Origin: Spirochaetes bacterium GWF1_51_8
GTDB taxonomy: Bacteria; Spirochaetota; Brevinematia; Brevinematales; GWF1-51-8
Length of the DNA: 54,156 nucleotides
Reading direction: 5' to 3'
Assembly: GCA_001829415.1 (NCBI GenBank)
Contig: MIBE01000029.1
Location: 1 to 54,156, forward strand
Positions 16,792 to 25,937 of the stretch are shown here, piece after piece; within the stretch, counting starts at the first letter, position 1; each line of letters begins with the position of its first letter. The notes below the pieces were generated by a model. It had not been told where the DNA came from. It worked only from the letters and a program-made list of their open reading frames with translations, and ran no database searches. Made by a program: the position numbers and the translations under genes.

Positions 16792-18009
16792 ATGAAAAAA
16801 GTCTTATTGTTACTGGTTTTGGGTTTTGTGGTATTGGCGACGGGGGAAGTCTTCGCCGATACGGTACGCGCTCTTTCGATCGGAGCACCGATCGCGCTCG
16901 TGGATGATACTTTCATTATCAACAGCTTTTCTTCCCGTTTGGTGAATTTTCCCAGTTCCGTGTTCTTCGGTGTCAGCGGCGCTACCGGTAACGTCACCAT
17001 GTTCCCGGGTATCGCGCTTCGTCTGTCCGATTCGTTCAGTCTCATGTATATCTACGATCAGCCGGATGGAAGTTTCGGAACCGTAATTCCTGCCGCATTA
17101 GTAATCAGAACAGGTCTTGTCGGTAATGAAATTCTGCACTCTCCTCTCAATCTCTGGGCCGGTTTGAAAATGGGCGGAATGTCCTTGGGTGTATTCTATC
17201 GTTTGAGTTACTACGATGTAACCTCAACCGAAGGATTGAATACCAATACCGCTATTGTAAACGATAAAGATTATGGCTCCTATTATGTTCACACCCTTTC
17301 ACCCAGTCTGACTTTTATGCTGGATGATAAGGCTTCCGCGTTTGATATCGCGGTTAACATTGGTTTGCAATCTTTAAACAATTTCGAAGAAGACCCCGCT
17401 GCGACCAATATCGTTTCCGTACCCGGTATCAGAAACATCGGTGTTGTAGCCCAGTTGACAATGCAGATGTCCCCCGAATTCAGGCTCGCATTTCGTCTCA
17501 ACGCGAATAATCAGAATAATAGCTTTGACGATTATACTGTACTTTCGGGCAGTAATACGACGAATTCCAAATTGTTACAGCATATTAACACTCTCGGTCT
17601 TACCGTCGGGCTCAAATATCAGATTGTCCCCGCGATTGCTGTTTATTTTGACTTGATCGGTCAGTTGAGCCAGACTTATAACGGAGCGACAATTTCCGAT
17701 ACTTTGACACTTCCTCCGTCGAACAATTTCGGCGCCGAGTGGATCATTGACGCTTGGGCATTCAGAGTCGGGATGAATACCCGCTATATGTTAACAACCG
17801 TGAATACGATTGTCGACGGTAGAATTTCCGCCAAGTCTTATAGTTCTTCTATCAGCTATTCGCCTTTCCTCGGTATCGGTTACAAGGCGCTTCCCTGGGC
17901 GATCAACTTTATCATTGACGCGCAGATCTTCACAAAAACTGTAGCTATGATAAATACTGGGGCAGGTTTTTCGCCCATCGTCCGCTTCCAGCTCAATTAC
18001 GTTTTCTAA
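16792..18009 (+). CDS. Putative outer-membrane beta-barrel protein
   Basis: 405 residues from ATG at 16792 (MKKVLLLLVLGFVVLATGEVFA signal peptide, GGAGG 6 nt upstream); a longer reading from TTG at 16780 would include the ribosome-binding site and is rejected. The rest is rich in beta-strand patterns (FSLMYIYDQPDG, SLGVFYRLSYYDV, FRLAFRLNANNQNN, AVYFDLIGQLSQTY) and ends with FSPIVRFQLNYVF, an aromatic terminal residue typical of BAM-assembled barrels. No family recognised. It follows the TonB-like barrel by 23 nt, and two terminators stand after it. Confidence 0.75.
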   Translation: MKKVLLLLVLGFVVLATGEVFADTVRALSIGAPIALVDDTFIINSFSSRLVNFPSSVFFGVSGATGNVTMFPGIALRLSDSFSLMYIYDQPDGSFGTVIPAALVIRTGLVGNEILHSPLNLWAGLKMGGMSLGVFYRLSYYDVTSTEGLNTNTAIVNDKDYGSYYVHTLSPSLTFMLDDKASAFDIAVNIGLQSLNNFEEDPAATNIVSVPGIRNIGVVAQLTMQMSPEFRLAFRLNANNQNNSFDDYTVLSGSNTTNSKLLQHINTLGLTVGLKYQIVPAIAVYFDLIGQLSQTYNGATISDTLTLPPSNNFGAEWIIDAWAFRVGMNTRYMLTTVNTIVDGRISAKSYSSSISYSPFLGIGYKALPWAINFIIDAQIFTKTVAMINTGAGFSPIVRFQLNYVF

Positions 18010-18029
18010 GACTTCCTTTTCATCTATAA

Positions 18030-18055
18030 GGGGCCGTACGCCGGCCCCTTTTTTT
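18030..18055 (+). terminator. Rho-independent terminator 1
   Basis: GGGGCCG (18030-18036) pairs with CGGCCCC (18042-18048) over a 5-nt loop and is followed by seven T. It lies 20 nt after the barrel gene. Confidence 0.9.
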
Positions 18056-18068
18056 ATTTCAGAAACCG

Positions 18069-18089
18069 GGGGCACAAGCGCCCCTTTTT
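18069..18089 (+). terminator. Rho-independent terminator 2 (tandem)
   Basis: GGGGC (18069-18073) pairs with GCCCC (18080-18084) over a 6-nt loop, then TTTTT. It stands directly behind terminator 1. Confidence 0.65.
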
Positions 18090-18168
18090 ATAAGTCAAGA
18101 CCGCGCTTCGCCTCATCCTGCCCTTTCAATTCTCAGACTGCAATCAATTCTTTTTATTTCGCCGCCTT

Positions 18169-18197
18169 TTGATTTTTTCAAAGGACTATGTTATAGT
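18169..18197 (+). promoter_or_regulatory. Promoter of the S55 peptidase gene
   Basis: -35 TTGATT (18169-18174), 17-bp spacer, -10 TATAGT (18192-18197), 28 nt before the ATG. It lies just beyond the tandem terminators, so it starts a new unit with pgsA and apgM. Confidence 0.65.
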
Positions 18198-18225
18198 ATT
18201 TCTTAATCTTTAAAAGGGAATTCTT

Positions 18226-19938
18226 ATGAAAAAACTTTTCGTATTTATTTCGCTCATATTGCTTTACCAGACACTCCCGGCGGTCGAGTTCATGCCTGCC
18301 GACCAATTGAAGCCCGGAATGAAGGGTTACGGGATGTCCGTTTTCCACGGATGGGTTCCCGAGCGTTTTGAAGTCGAGATCATCGATGTGATTAAAAACG
18401 CCACTCCCGGCCCGGACGGCGACATGATCCTCGCGAAATGTTCCGGCGCAAATCTTGAAGTCAGCGGAGTGATCGCCGGAATGAGCGGCTCCCCTGTATA
18501 TATCGACGGTAAACTGATTGGCGCGGTTTCTTCGACATGGGCATATTCCAAACAGCCCATTGCCGGGATAACCCCGATTATCCGGATGCTCGAACAAAAA
18601 GACCTTCACGACCCGAACTATTTCGATGCAAACGGCTCACTGAAGAAAATCGCCACACCGATCGTAATGAGCGGGGTCACAGGCGATGCGCAGAAAATAG
18701 CCTCGGAGTTCTTTAAGGAGCATGGGTTCCTGCTCTGTGACGGTATGAGCGGCGGGGTATCCAAGCCCGATAATCCCGATCTTCAAGCCGGCGATTCGGT
18801 CGCGATCAACCTTGTGGACGGCGATCTGAGTATCGCGGCTATCGGCACCGTGACTTATGTCGAAGGTAAGGATGTCTATATCTTCGGTCATCCCTTCGAG
18901 CAGTTCGGCAACTTAAAACTTCCCGTCTCTAAATCGTATGTCTATACAGTCATCCCGTCTATCGGGCTATCGTTCAAACTGGGCGCGGGGTCCGATCCGA
19001 CCGGCAGTACCGTTTTCGACGGGGATGCGGCGGTGTATTGCCAGAAGGGCGTGTCGCCGGAGATGATCCCGTTAAAAGTAAATATTGTCACCCCGACTGC
19101 AAGCGCACAATATAGCTTTCGGATCGCCGACGAGCCTTCCTACTTCGCGATGCTCGCGACCGTCGCCTTATCTTCCTCAATGACCCGTCTCGCCGGTGTC
19201 ATGGACAATAAATCGATCAATTACGATTTCAAGATCAGAATGACGATTGACGGGAAAGAACGGATATTGACCAATTCTTACAGCTACTCCATCGATCCCG
19301 CATACTTTTCGTTCATGTATATGCTGATGGATTTAAGATACTATTTTTCAATATTTATGAACACCGATTTTGCGAAGATTAAGATTATCGATGCCGAGGT
19401 GAATATCAGGATTGAAAAAGGGATTCATTATTCAGTCCTGAGCGATGCGTTCTCGGATAAGCCGGGTTATTACCCCGGAGAAACCGCGAATATTCAGGTG
19501 ATTTACCGTGAATACCTGTCCGGGACAAAGTATTGCAGTATTCCGGTAAAAATCCCGAAAAATGTCACTCCCGGTAAGTATAAAATTTATATCGCTAACG
19601 AGGCGGGGACTTATTTCCAGGTGATGAAACTTTTCCCGGAAATCTCATGGTTCCAGAGCCTGGACGACATTTTCTATAACTCGACGCTCTTTCTCGATAA
19701 TACAAAGCTCCAAGCTGTTTTTATCGACGTCAAGAACGGATTGCAGCTATCCGATAAGAAGCTGGGTAACCTTCCGGGGACCTATATCTCACTTTTGAAT
19801 ATTAAGAACCTCGGCGATCGTTTCTTCTATTTCCCTCAATTGTCTCAAGGAGAACTTCAATTCAAATCGCCTATGTTCGGTTTCCTACAGGTTCAGGTGA
19901 ATGTCTATGATACTAAAACGCCCAAAAAGGCTGAATAA
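18226..19938 (+). CDS. SpoIVB peptidase S55 domain protein, exported
   Basis: 570 residues, signal peptide MKKLFVFISLILLYQTLPA. The first half matches the S55 (SpoIVB-type) serine peptidase family: LKPGMKGYGMSVFHGWVPERFEVEIIDVI, then IAGMSGSPVYIDGKLIGAVS, with the likely nucleophile Ser87 in GMSG, and YIFGHPFEQFG (about 222-232). In Bacillus, SpoIVB cleaves SpoIVFA during sporulation; here there is no other sporulation gene and the protein is the longer form known from many diderms, whose substrate is unknown. Residues beyond about 300 look beta-rich. Start has AAAAGGG upstream. Confidence 0.85.
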   Translation: MKKLFVFISLILLYQTLPAVEFMPADQLKPGMKGYGMSVFHGWVPERFEVEIIDVIKNATPGPDGDMILAKCSGANLEVSGVIAGMSGSPVYIDGKLIGAVSSTWAYSKQPIAGITPIIRMLEQKDLHDPNYFDANGSLKKIATPIVMSGVTGDAQKIASEFFKEHGFLLCDGMSGGVSKPDNPDLQAGDSVAINLVDGDLSIAAIGTVTYVEGKDVYIFGHPFEQFGNLKLPVSKSYVYTVIPSIGLSFKLGAGSDPTGSTVFDGDAAVYCQKGVSPEMIPLKVNIVTPTASAQYSFRIADEPSYFAMLATVALSSSMTRLAGVMDNKSINYDFKIRMTIDGKERILTNSYSYSIDPAYFSFMYMLMDLRYYFSIFMNTDFAKIKIIDAEVNIRIEKGIHYSVLSDAFSDKPGYYPGETANIQVIYREYLSGTKYCSIPVKIPKNVTPGKYKIYIANEAGTYFQVMKLFPEISWFQSLDDIFYNSTLFLDNTKLQAVFIDVKNGLQLSDKKLGNLPGTYISLLNIKNLGDRFFYFPQLSQGELQFKSPMFGFLQVQVNVYDTKTPKKAE

Positions 19939-19949
19939 CGGAGAATTTC

Positions 19950-20585
19950 ATGCGCTCGAATTATGAATCGGTAAAGACCGGGGATAAGGAAGACCGCTTC
20001 TGGACAATACCGAATATGCTCACCCTCTCGCGTATCGTCATGGCCGTACCGATAGGAATTCTTCTTTCTCTCAATACTCCGTCCAATTACCTTTGGGTGT
20101 TTATCATTCTGATTGTCGCTTATATCACGGATTGGGCTGACGGTTTCATCGCGAGGGCGACGGACTCGATCAGCCGTTATGGCAAAATCCTCGACCCTAT
20201 CGGCGATAAACTGATCGCATCCGTGGTATCGTTGATCTTGTTCATCCATGGGCTTTTCCCGCTATACCTCTTTCTCACAATCTTCATCAGGGACTTCGGT
20301 ATCCTCGCCGGCGCGTTCTATGCGATGAAAAAGAAAAACCTCCTTGCTACTCCGAATATTGTGGGAAAACTCTCGACCCTTGTTCTTGCGGTCGTGCTCC
20401 CGTTATATCCCGTGAAGTACTCTACGATCCCCCAGCTCAATATCGAATGGCTGAACCTCACCATCAACTATACCGTCGAATACGGATCGTACCTCGTGGC
20501 GGGACTTTTAATCATTTCCGCTATCATCTACGGAATCACATATATCCAGAATGTATTTAAAAAAGCGCCGGGAGATTTAAAATGA
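19950..20585 (+). CDS. pgsA: CDP-alcohol phosphatidyltransferase, probably phosphatidylglycerophosphate synthase
   Basis: 211 residues, polytopic. The family signature D-x2-D-G-x2-A-R-x8-G-x3-D-x3-D is complete: Asp61, Asp64-Gly65, Ala68-Arg69, Gly78, Asp82, Asp86. These residues bind the metal and CDP-diacylglycerol. The N-terminal IPNMLTLSRIVMAVPIGILL is typical of PgsA, which makes phosphatidylglycerophosphate in the inner membrane. Other CDP-alcohol transferases (for example phosphatidylserine synthase) cannot be excluded from sequence alone. Its TGA overlaps the start of the next gene (ATGA). Confidence 0.85.
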   Translation: MRSNYESVKTGDKEDRFWTIPNMLTLSRIVMAVPIGILLSLNTPSNYLWVFIILIVAYITDWADGFIARATDSISRYGKILDPIGDKLIASVVSLILFIHGLFPLYLFLTIFIRDFGILAGAFYAMKKKNLLATPNIVGKLSTLVLAVVLPLYPVKYSTIPQLNIEWLNLTINYTVEYGSYLVAGLLIISAIIYGITYIQNVFKKAPGDLK

Positions 20586-21808
20586 AGTATGTCACTTTTT
20601 TAATCGACGGGATGGCCGATATCTCTATCCCGGAACTCAATAACAGAACGCCGTTGGAATACGCCTATACCCCTAACATGGACAAGATGGCGGCCAATGC
20701 GGTCTACGGCACGTTCCTCACTCTCCCAAAGGGCTATTCGACTTCATCGGACGTAGCCAATATGTCAATACTGGGCTGGGATCTCGCTGAGTGCCTGACC
20801 GGCCGCGGCGCGATAGAAAGTTACGGCGCGGGGATTGAGCTCGACGACCGCACTGTCGCATTCAGGATGAACCTCATCACCGTCAAAGACGATGTCCTGA
20901 TCGATTATTCCGCCGGGCATATTTCCGAGGATGAAGCGGGCGAACTGATAGATTTCCTGAAACAGGAGATGGATAACGATCAAATCTGCATCAGAAAAGG
21001 CGTTAGTTACCGGAATCTGCTTTATCTGCAAGGCGAGGAATTCACAGAGGACGTCGATTACGAAAAGCCCGATTCCTCTCATGGGCAATACTGGGAAGAC
21101 CTGCTCCCGTGCGCTAACGATCCCAAGGGTGTTAAGACCGCGGAATTGCTGGTCGAGCTGATCTATAAATCGATGGAATTGCTGGAGAAGCATCCGGTAA
21201 ACCTCAAACGGATCGCCGAAGGGAAAAATCCCGCGAACCTGATCTGGCCGTGGAGCGGCGGCAGCCGTCCGAAAATGCCGTCGTTCAATGATCTCTATGG
21301 AAAGAAAGGGGCCGTTGTTTCGGCGGTAGAGGTGATCTTAGGTCTCGGCCGTTTGGGTAAAATGACCGTTATCAAACCCGAGGGCGCCACCGGCTGGATC
21401 GATACCAATTATGAGAACAAAGCCCATGCGGGAATAGAACTGCTCAAGGATCACGACTTCGTGTATATCCATATCGAGGCGGTGGACGAATGCGGGCATC
21501 TCGGCGACCTGAAACTGAAAATCCAGGCAATCGAAGACATCGACCGCCGGCTGATCGGCCCGTTCATCCGGGAATACGCGGAGAAATTCAGCGACGACCT
21601 GAGAATGATGATCCTTCCCGATCACCCGGTTCCGGTGTCGATCCGCGCCCATACCCGCGATAAGGTACCATTCATCATCTCCGGCTCAAATCTCGATCCC
21701 GATCCCAACCTGAAGGCCTACAACGAAAAAACCGCCCTTCAGGGCAAGTATGCCGATCTGAAGGGCAGAGAGTTGATGGATTTATTCTTCAGCGAAAAAA
21801 CAATTTAG
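20582..21808 (+). CDS. apgM: Archaeal-type cofactor-independent phosphoglycerate mutase
   Basis: 408 residues, alkaline-phosphatase superfamily, the short ApgM form rather than the 510-residue GpmI. Visible: FLIDGMADISIPEL with metal-binding Asp9, TPNMDKMAANAVYG, GYSTSSDVANMSILGWD with the expected nucleophile Ser56, HIEAVDECGHLGD and ILPDHPVPVSIRAHT, the last two holding metal ligands. Interconverts 2- and 3-phosphoglycerate. Bacterial members of this family have also been proposed to be homoserine kinases, so the substrate is not certain. Start overlaps the pgsA stop by 4 nt. Confidence 0.87.
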   Translation: MKYVTFLIDGMADISIPELNNRTPLEYAYTPNMDKMAANAVYGTFLTLPKGYSTSSDVANMSILGWDLAECLTGRGAIESYGAGIELDDRTVAFRMNLITVKDDVLIDYSAGHISEDEAGELIDFLKQEMDNDQICIRKGVSYRNLLYLQGEEFTEDVDYEKPDSSHGQYWEDLLPCANDPKGVKTAELLVELIYKSMELLEKHPVNLKRIAEGKNPANLIWPWSGGSRPKMPSFNDLYGKKGAVVSAVEVILGLGRLGKMTVIKPEGATGWIDTNYENKAHAGIELLKDHDFVYIHIEAVDECGHLGDLKLKIQAIEDIDRRLIGPFIREYAEKFSDDLRMMILPDHPVPVSIRAHTRDKVPFIISGSNLDPDPNLKAYNEKTALQGKYADLKGRELMDLFFSEKTI

Positions 21809-21857
21809 ATTTCGCCGTCCTTTAGTCTTAAGATCGATTGATTCAATAAACTCAATG

Positions 21858-22043
21858 TTATTCTCCTTCCGATTCCGAACCTTTGAACGCTGTTCGGAGC
21901 ATCGGGATAAGAAGCACGATACTGACTATGAAAAATCCTTTGCCCCACCATTCGTCCTTAAAAACCACCCCAAGTACCATCAATGACACGGATACGATCA
22001 GCATAACGACAATCTTCACGATTCTGGATTTATCTTTATTCAT
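21858..22043 (-). CDS. Small two-helix membrane protein
   Basis: 61 residues from ATG at 22043, chosen because GGAGG stands 5 nt before it; a reading from 22076 would put that site inside the gene. Sequence starts MNKDKSRIVKIVVMLIVSV. Two membrane segments (about 8-26 and 33-51) are separated by KDEWWGKG, and the tail is acidic (GSESEGE). No family recognised; resembles short PLD-N/DUF-type membrane proteins only in layout. Converges on apgM, 49 nt apart. Confidence 0.6.
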   Translation of the reverse strand: MNKDKSRIVKIVVMLIVSVSLMVLGVVFKDEWWGKGFFIVSIVLLIPMLRTAFKGSESEGE

Positions 22044-22088
22044 GGCAGCCTCCATTTGATGATAAACACGAAACAAGTTGAATTGAGT

Positions 22089-22445
22089 TCAGGCTATGGA
22101 TGGAGGCGGAAGAGGATATGTTTGGAAACTTATAACACCATTATTAAAAATGCCGGTGTCCCGGACAGAGATACTGAGATGCGGAATAATCGAATATGAA
22201 AACGCGCCGTGCTGAAGAACCCCCATGTAAACGATAAGCGGAATTCTTGGTTTATTCACCCGGTAAGTTTGATCGTTTTCTGATTCTTTTAAGTTCAGCT
22301 CACTCCCTGAAGCGGGAAGACCAAAAAATACCCTATCATTTTGATCCGGACGAAATCCGATATCCAAGGAAATAAAATTAATAAAGCTGAAAAGCACGAT
22401 GTAGATATAGTTTCGGAATAAGAGTAAAAACTTTCTTCGCGGCAT
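22089..22445 (-). CDS. Hypothetical protein with N-terminal membrane segment
   Basis: 118 residues. Basic N-terminus and a hydrophobic stretch (MPRRKFLLLFRNYIYIVLFS), then a polar region and a Pro-rich end (PLPPPSIA). No family recognised. A good promoter (TTTACA-17-TATATT) and GGGAAG before the ATG support it being expressed. Codon use is less like its neighbours than usual, so a recent or fast-evolving gene is possible. Confidence 0.5.
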   Translation of the reverse strand: MPRRKFLLLFRNYIYIVLFSFINFISLDIGFRPDQNDRVFFGLPASGSELNLKESENDQTYRVNKPRIPLIVYMGVLQHGAFSYSIIPHLSISVRDTGIFNNGVISFQTYPLPPPSIA

Positions 22446-22461
22446 GAATACTTCCCGATAT

Positions 22462-22490
22462 AATATAACCTGAAACCAAGTGCCTGTAAA
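22462..22490 (-). promoter_or_regulatory. Promoter before the 118-residue hypothetical gene
   Basis: Minus strand: -35 TTTACA (22485-22490), 17-bp spacer, -10 TATATT (22462-22467). Predicted leader about 10 nt, including GGGAAG. Confidence 0.5.
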
Positions 22491-22503
22491 ATTTCAGTTA
22501 GGT

Positions 22504-23199
22504 TTATTTCATCGCAAGCATCTCGCCCCAGTCGCCCTGAAGTGTCGGAAAATCCAATTCACGATTGAGAATATCCATATATTCCTTGCGCGTCATATTT
22601 TCCGCACCAAGGCTCTCAAGATGATCCGTGTGAAGCTGACTATCGATAAAATGTATCCCTGCCTCTTTCATTTTCCTGACAAGGGTGATGAACGCCGCCT
22701 TCGAGGCGTTCGATACCCGCGCGAACATCGACTCGCCGAAAAACATCCCGCCGAGCGATACCCCGTAGAGACCGCCCGCGAGTTTGCCGTCCTTCCACGC
22801 CTCGGCCGAATGCGCGATACCCTGTTCGTGCAGACTTACATAAGCCTCGATCATCTCCGCGACTATCCATGTGCCGTCCTGTCCCTCACGGGGGGCTTCG
22901 GAACACCCGGTGATCACATCGCGAAATGCCGTATCGAAACGTATCTCGAACTCGCCCGACCTCAAAATCCTTTCCATGCGGCGGGAAACATGAAGCCTGT
23001 CTGGATAAAGTATAAAACGGGGGTCGGGCGACCACCAGAGAATAGGCATATCGTCGCTGTACCACGGGAATATCCCATGAGTATAAGCCTCGATTAAGCG
23101 CTCGATAGACAGATCGCCGCCTATAGCGAGTAGACCGTCGGGCTCGGAAAGCTCGACCGGGGGAAATACCGCCAGATCGGGTAGAGAATAGACCGGCAT
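22504..23199 (-). CDS. aat: Leucyl/phenylalanyl-tRNA--protein transferase
   Basis: 231 residues, full length. Aat adds Leu or Phe from aminoacyl-tRNA to proteins with N-terminal Arg or Lys, creating a degron read by ClpS. Family motifs: FPPVELSEPDGLLAIGGDLSIERLIEAYTHGIFPW (8-46 in outline), ILWWSPDPRFIL, GTWIVAEMIEAYVSLHEQGIAHSAE, GGLYGVSLGGMFFGESMFARVSNASKAA and IHFIDSQLHTDHLESLGA. Two bases separate it from the clpA stop, so it is the third gene of clpS-clpA-aat. Confidence 0.96.
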   Translation of the reverse strand: MPVYSLPDLAVFPPVELSEPDGLLAIGGDLSIERLIEAYTHGIFPWYSDDMPILWWSPDPRFILYPDRLHVSRRMERILRSGEFEIRFDTAFRDVITGCSEAPREGQDGTWIVAEMIEAYVSLHEQGIAHSAEAWKDGKLAGGLYGVSLGGMFFGESMFARVSNASKAAFITLVRKMKEAGIHFIDSQLHTDHLESLGAENMTRKEYMDILNRELDFPTLQGDWGEMLAMK

Positions 23200-23201
23200 A
23201 G

Positions 23202-25541
23202 TTACTTCTTTTTCTTCGCGGACTCGATTACGAGATCGTCGTTGACAATTTTCGCGGTCGCGACGCCGCCTTTCGTCAGCTTACCGAACAGGACTTCGTC
23301 GATGAAGTAGCTCTTTACTTTATCCTGTATCAGCCTTGCTATCTCGCGTGCGCCGAACGTATCCGAATCCCCTTTCGCGGCGAGCCATTCGATACACCCG
23401 GACTCGAGAATCAATTCGACCTTTTTATCGTGAAGCTGTACCCGGAAATCGTCGATCTGCTTAGTAACAATCATCTTGATCACATCCATCGGAAGTTTAC
23501 GGAACGCGACGATACCGTCGAGGCGGTTCCTGAATTCGGGCGAGAATACCTTTTCGACTTCCTTCGGGTTACTTCCCGGCACGGACACAGAATCCGAAGC
23601 AGCTTTTTTATCGCCAAATCCCATTGTGGGCTTCTCGATATCTCTCGCCCCGGCGTTGGAAGTCATAATAATGATCACGTTTTGGAAATTCGCCTTGCGT
23701 CCCTGGTTATCGGTCAATGTCGCATAGTCCATAACCTGCAGAAGTGTATTGTAGATATCGGGATGCGCTTTTTCGATTTCATCGAACAGCAGTACCGAGT
23801 ACGGATGTTTCCGGATCGAATCGGTCAGGAGTCCGCCTTGGTCGAATCCCACGTATCCGGGCGGGGCGCCGATCAGCCGCGCGACCGTATGCTTCTCCTG
23901 ATATTCGCTCATATCGAAACGGTGGAGCGGTATTCCGAGATTGAGGGCGAGCTGTCTCGCCAGCTCGGTCTTACCCACACCGGTGGGCCCCACGAAGAGG
24001 AACGATGCAACCGGCTTATTAGGCTCGCGGAAGCCCGCGCGTGAACGCTTGATCGCTTCGACCACCTTTCCGACTGCGTCGTCCTGTCCGAAGACCTGCG
24101 ATTTCAAATCGGCGAGCAGGCTTTTCAACTGCACGGTTTCGCCGGACGAGATACTCTTCTCAGGCACCTTCGATATCTTAGAAACTATTCGTTCGATTTC
24201 GGCTATATTGATCTTCGGCTTTCGCCCGCCGGTTTTACCCGTCCTCAGCTTAGCGAACGCGCCCGCCTCGTCGATCACATCGATCGCCTTATCCGGCAGA
24301 TGCAGGTCCTGGATGAAACGCGCCGAGAGTTCGGCTGCCGCGTGAAGGGCCTCGTCGGTGTAGCTGACCCGGTGGAAGTCCTCGTAGTACTTTTTTATTC
24401 CCTTGAGGATTTCGAACGCTTCTTCCGGCGTAGGTTCGGATATCTCGATCTTCTGAAACCTCCGCGAGAGCGCCCTATCCTGCTCGAAGTATTTTTTATA
24501 TTCTTCATATGTGGACGTCCCGATACATTTCATCTTTCCGCTCGTCAGCACGGGCTTCAGGATATGCGATGCGTCGAGCGCTCCGCCTTGTACGGCTCCC
24601 GCCCCGACTATCGTATGTATTTCATCGATGAATAACACCGAGTTTTCGATTACTTTCAACTCGGCGAGGACATGCTTGAGGCGTTCCTCGAAGTCCCCGC
24701 GGAAACGTGTACCGGCGAGAAGCGATCCCATATCGAGAGAGAATATTTTCATATCCTTCATATGCTCCGGTACGTCTCCCGACGAGATCATCCGGGCGAG
24801 TCCTTCGACTATCGCGGTCTTCCCCACACCGGGGTCGCCGACGAAGATAGGATTGTTCTTGAAACGGCGTGAAAGTACGTGCAGAGTCCGTTCGATCGTG
24901 TCCGCCCGTCCTATTAACGGGTCTATTTCCCCGCGCCGCGCCTTTTCTACTAACTCAGTGGTATATTTCTCGAGGTATTTTTTCTTTTTACCATCAGCGG
25001 TCTTTTCCTGCTGTTCCTCGTCTTCGCCAGCTTCATCCAGACTATCTTCCCAGTTCTCGAGTTCCTCAAGGTCCTTCGGGCTGAGACTGTCGGAGTCGTC
25101 GTTATCCGACGGCATCATGGAAATCCCATGCGAGATGTAGTTTAAAATATCGAGGCGGTTGACGCCCTGCTTTTCGAGGAAATGTACGGCGAACGAGTTT
25201 TTCTCATCGTACATCGACACATAGATATCCCCGATATCGACAATATCCGAGGACGAGGTCTGCGAATGAAGGAACGCGCGGTTCATCACGCTTCGAAATC
25301 CGATGGACTCGGACGGCGGCCCCTGAACCCTGTGGGGTATCTGCGGGTTATCGAAAAACGACTCGAGGTCTTTCTTGAGCGCCTCGACATTGATCCCGCA
25401 GTTTTTCAGTATCACGGAACCTTTATTATTGAAGAGAGAAGCATACAAGATATGTTCGGGCATAATATACTCATGCCCTCGTTTATTCGCTTCGCTGACC
25501 GCTGATAAAAGGATCATATTGAGATCGGTGCTGATATCCAT
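23202..25541 (-). CDS. clpA: ATP-dependent Clp protease ATP-binding subunit ClpA
   Basis: 779 residues from ATG at 25541 (GGAGGG 5 nt upstream). Hexameric AAA+ unfoldase that feeds substrates to ClpP. N-domain 1-145; an acidic linker about 145-190; first AAA module with Walker A GDPGVGKT (about 235-242) and Walker B VLFIDE; second with GPTGVGKT (about 518-525) and LLFDEIEKAH. An MGF loop (KPTMGFGDKK) after the SNAG motif is at the place of the IGL/IGF loop that docks ClpP. No ClpB-type middle domain. clpP is not in the window. clpS lies 14 nt upstream. Confidence 0.96.
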   Translation of the reverse strand: MDISTDLNMILLSAVSEANKRGHEYIMPEHILYASLFNNKGSVILKNCGINVEALKKDLESFFDNPQIPHRVQGPPSESIGFRSVMNRAFLHSQTSSSDIVDIGDIYVSMYDEKNSFAVHFLEKQGVNRLDILNYISHGISMMPSDNDDSDSLSPKDLEELENWEDSLDEAGEDEEQQEKTADGKKKKYLEKYTTELVEKARRGEIDPLIGRADTIERTLHVLSRRFKNNPIFVGDPGVGKTAIVEGLARMISSGDVPEHMKDMKIFSLDMGSLLAGTRFRGDFEERLKHVLAELKVIENSVLFIDEIHTIVGAGAVQGGALDASHILKPVLTSGKMKCIGTSTYEEYKKYFEQDRALSRRFQKIEISEPTPEEAFEILKGIKKYYEDFHRVSYTDEALHAAAELSARFIQDLHLPDKAIDVIDEAGAFAKLRTGKTGGRKPKINIAEIERIVSKISKVPEKSISSGETVQLKSLLADLKSQVFGQDDAVGKVVEAIKRSRAGFREPNKPVASFLFVGPTGVGKTELARQLALNLGIPLHRFDMSEYQEKHTVARLIGAPPGYVGFDQGGLLTDSIRKHPYSVLLFDEIEKAHPDIYNTLLQVMDYATLTDNQGRKANFQNVIIIMTSNAGARDIEKPTMGFGDKKAASDSVSVPGSNPKEVEKVFSPEFRNRLDGIVAFRKLPMDVIKMIVTKQIDDFRVQLHDKKVELILESGCIEWLAAKGDSDTFGAREIARLIQDKVKSYFIDEVLFGKLTKGGVATAKIVNDDLVIESAKKKK

Positions 25542-25555
25542 AGTACCCTCCGCTT

Positions 25556-25870
25556 TTATGCCGGCTCGAAACTGCACCTTAAGGGAAACCCGTTTTCCCT
25601 AGCCAACTCATGCACTCTGGCAATTTTGGTCAGCGCTACATCGAAAGTAAAAACTCCGCAAAACCCGCTGCCTTTTTTATGGATCTCGATCATTACAATA
25701 TTTGCCTTCTGTTCCGTCATCGCGAAAACTTCTTTTAGTACGATGACCACGAATTCCATTGTCGTATAATGATCGTTGTGCATAATCACCCTGAATAACG
25801 GCGGTTCCTGAGTCCTACTCCCGGACTTTATTGCCTCTGAGATTCCGGGATGAGCGGTGTTTTTCGGCAT
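25556..25870 (-). CDS. clpS: ATP-dependent Clp protease adaptor ClpS
   Basis: 104 residues from ATG at 25870 (AGAGGAAA upstream). ClpS binds proteins with N-terminal Leu, Phe, Tyr or Trp and hands them to ClpA. The pocket residues of E. coli (Asn34, Asp35, His66) have clear counterparts: Asn32 and Asp33 in MHNDHYTTMEFVV, and His64 in IEIHKKGSGFCGVF. The end, ARENGFPLRCSFEPA, is also typical. First gene of the N-degron operon, with a strong promoter 70-100 nt upstream. Confidence 0.96.
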   Translation of the reverse strand: MPKNTAHPGISEAIKSGSRTQEPPLFRVIMHNDHYTTMEFVVIVLKEVFAMTEQKANIVMIEIHKKGSGFCGVFTFDVALTKIARVHELARENGFPLRCSFEPA

Positions 25871-25937
25871 TTTCCTCTCACATGCGGTCATGTCCTATGA
25901 TTCATCTAAGGATGCGGCCACGTGCACATATATGTAT

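Noticed and set aside
21734-21766. Perfect 9-bp inverted repeat GCCCTTCAG/CTGAAGGGC near the end of apgM
   Set aside because: It is inside coding sequence with a 15-nt spacer and no U-run. It may be chance or weak transcript structure; not enough to call a terminator.
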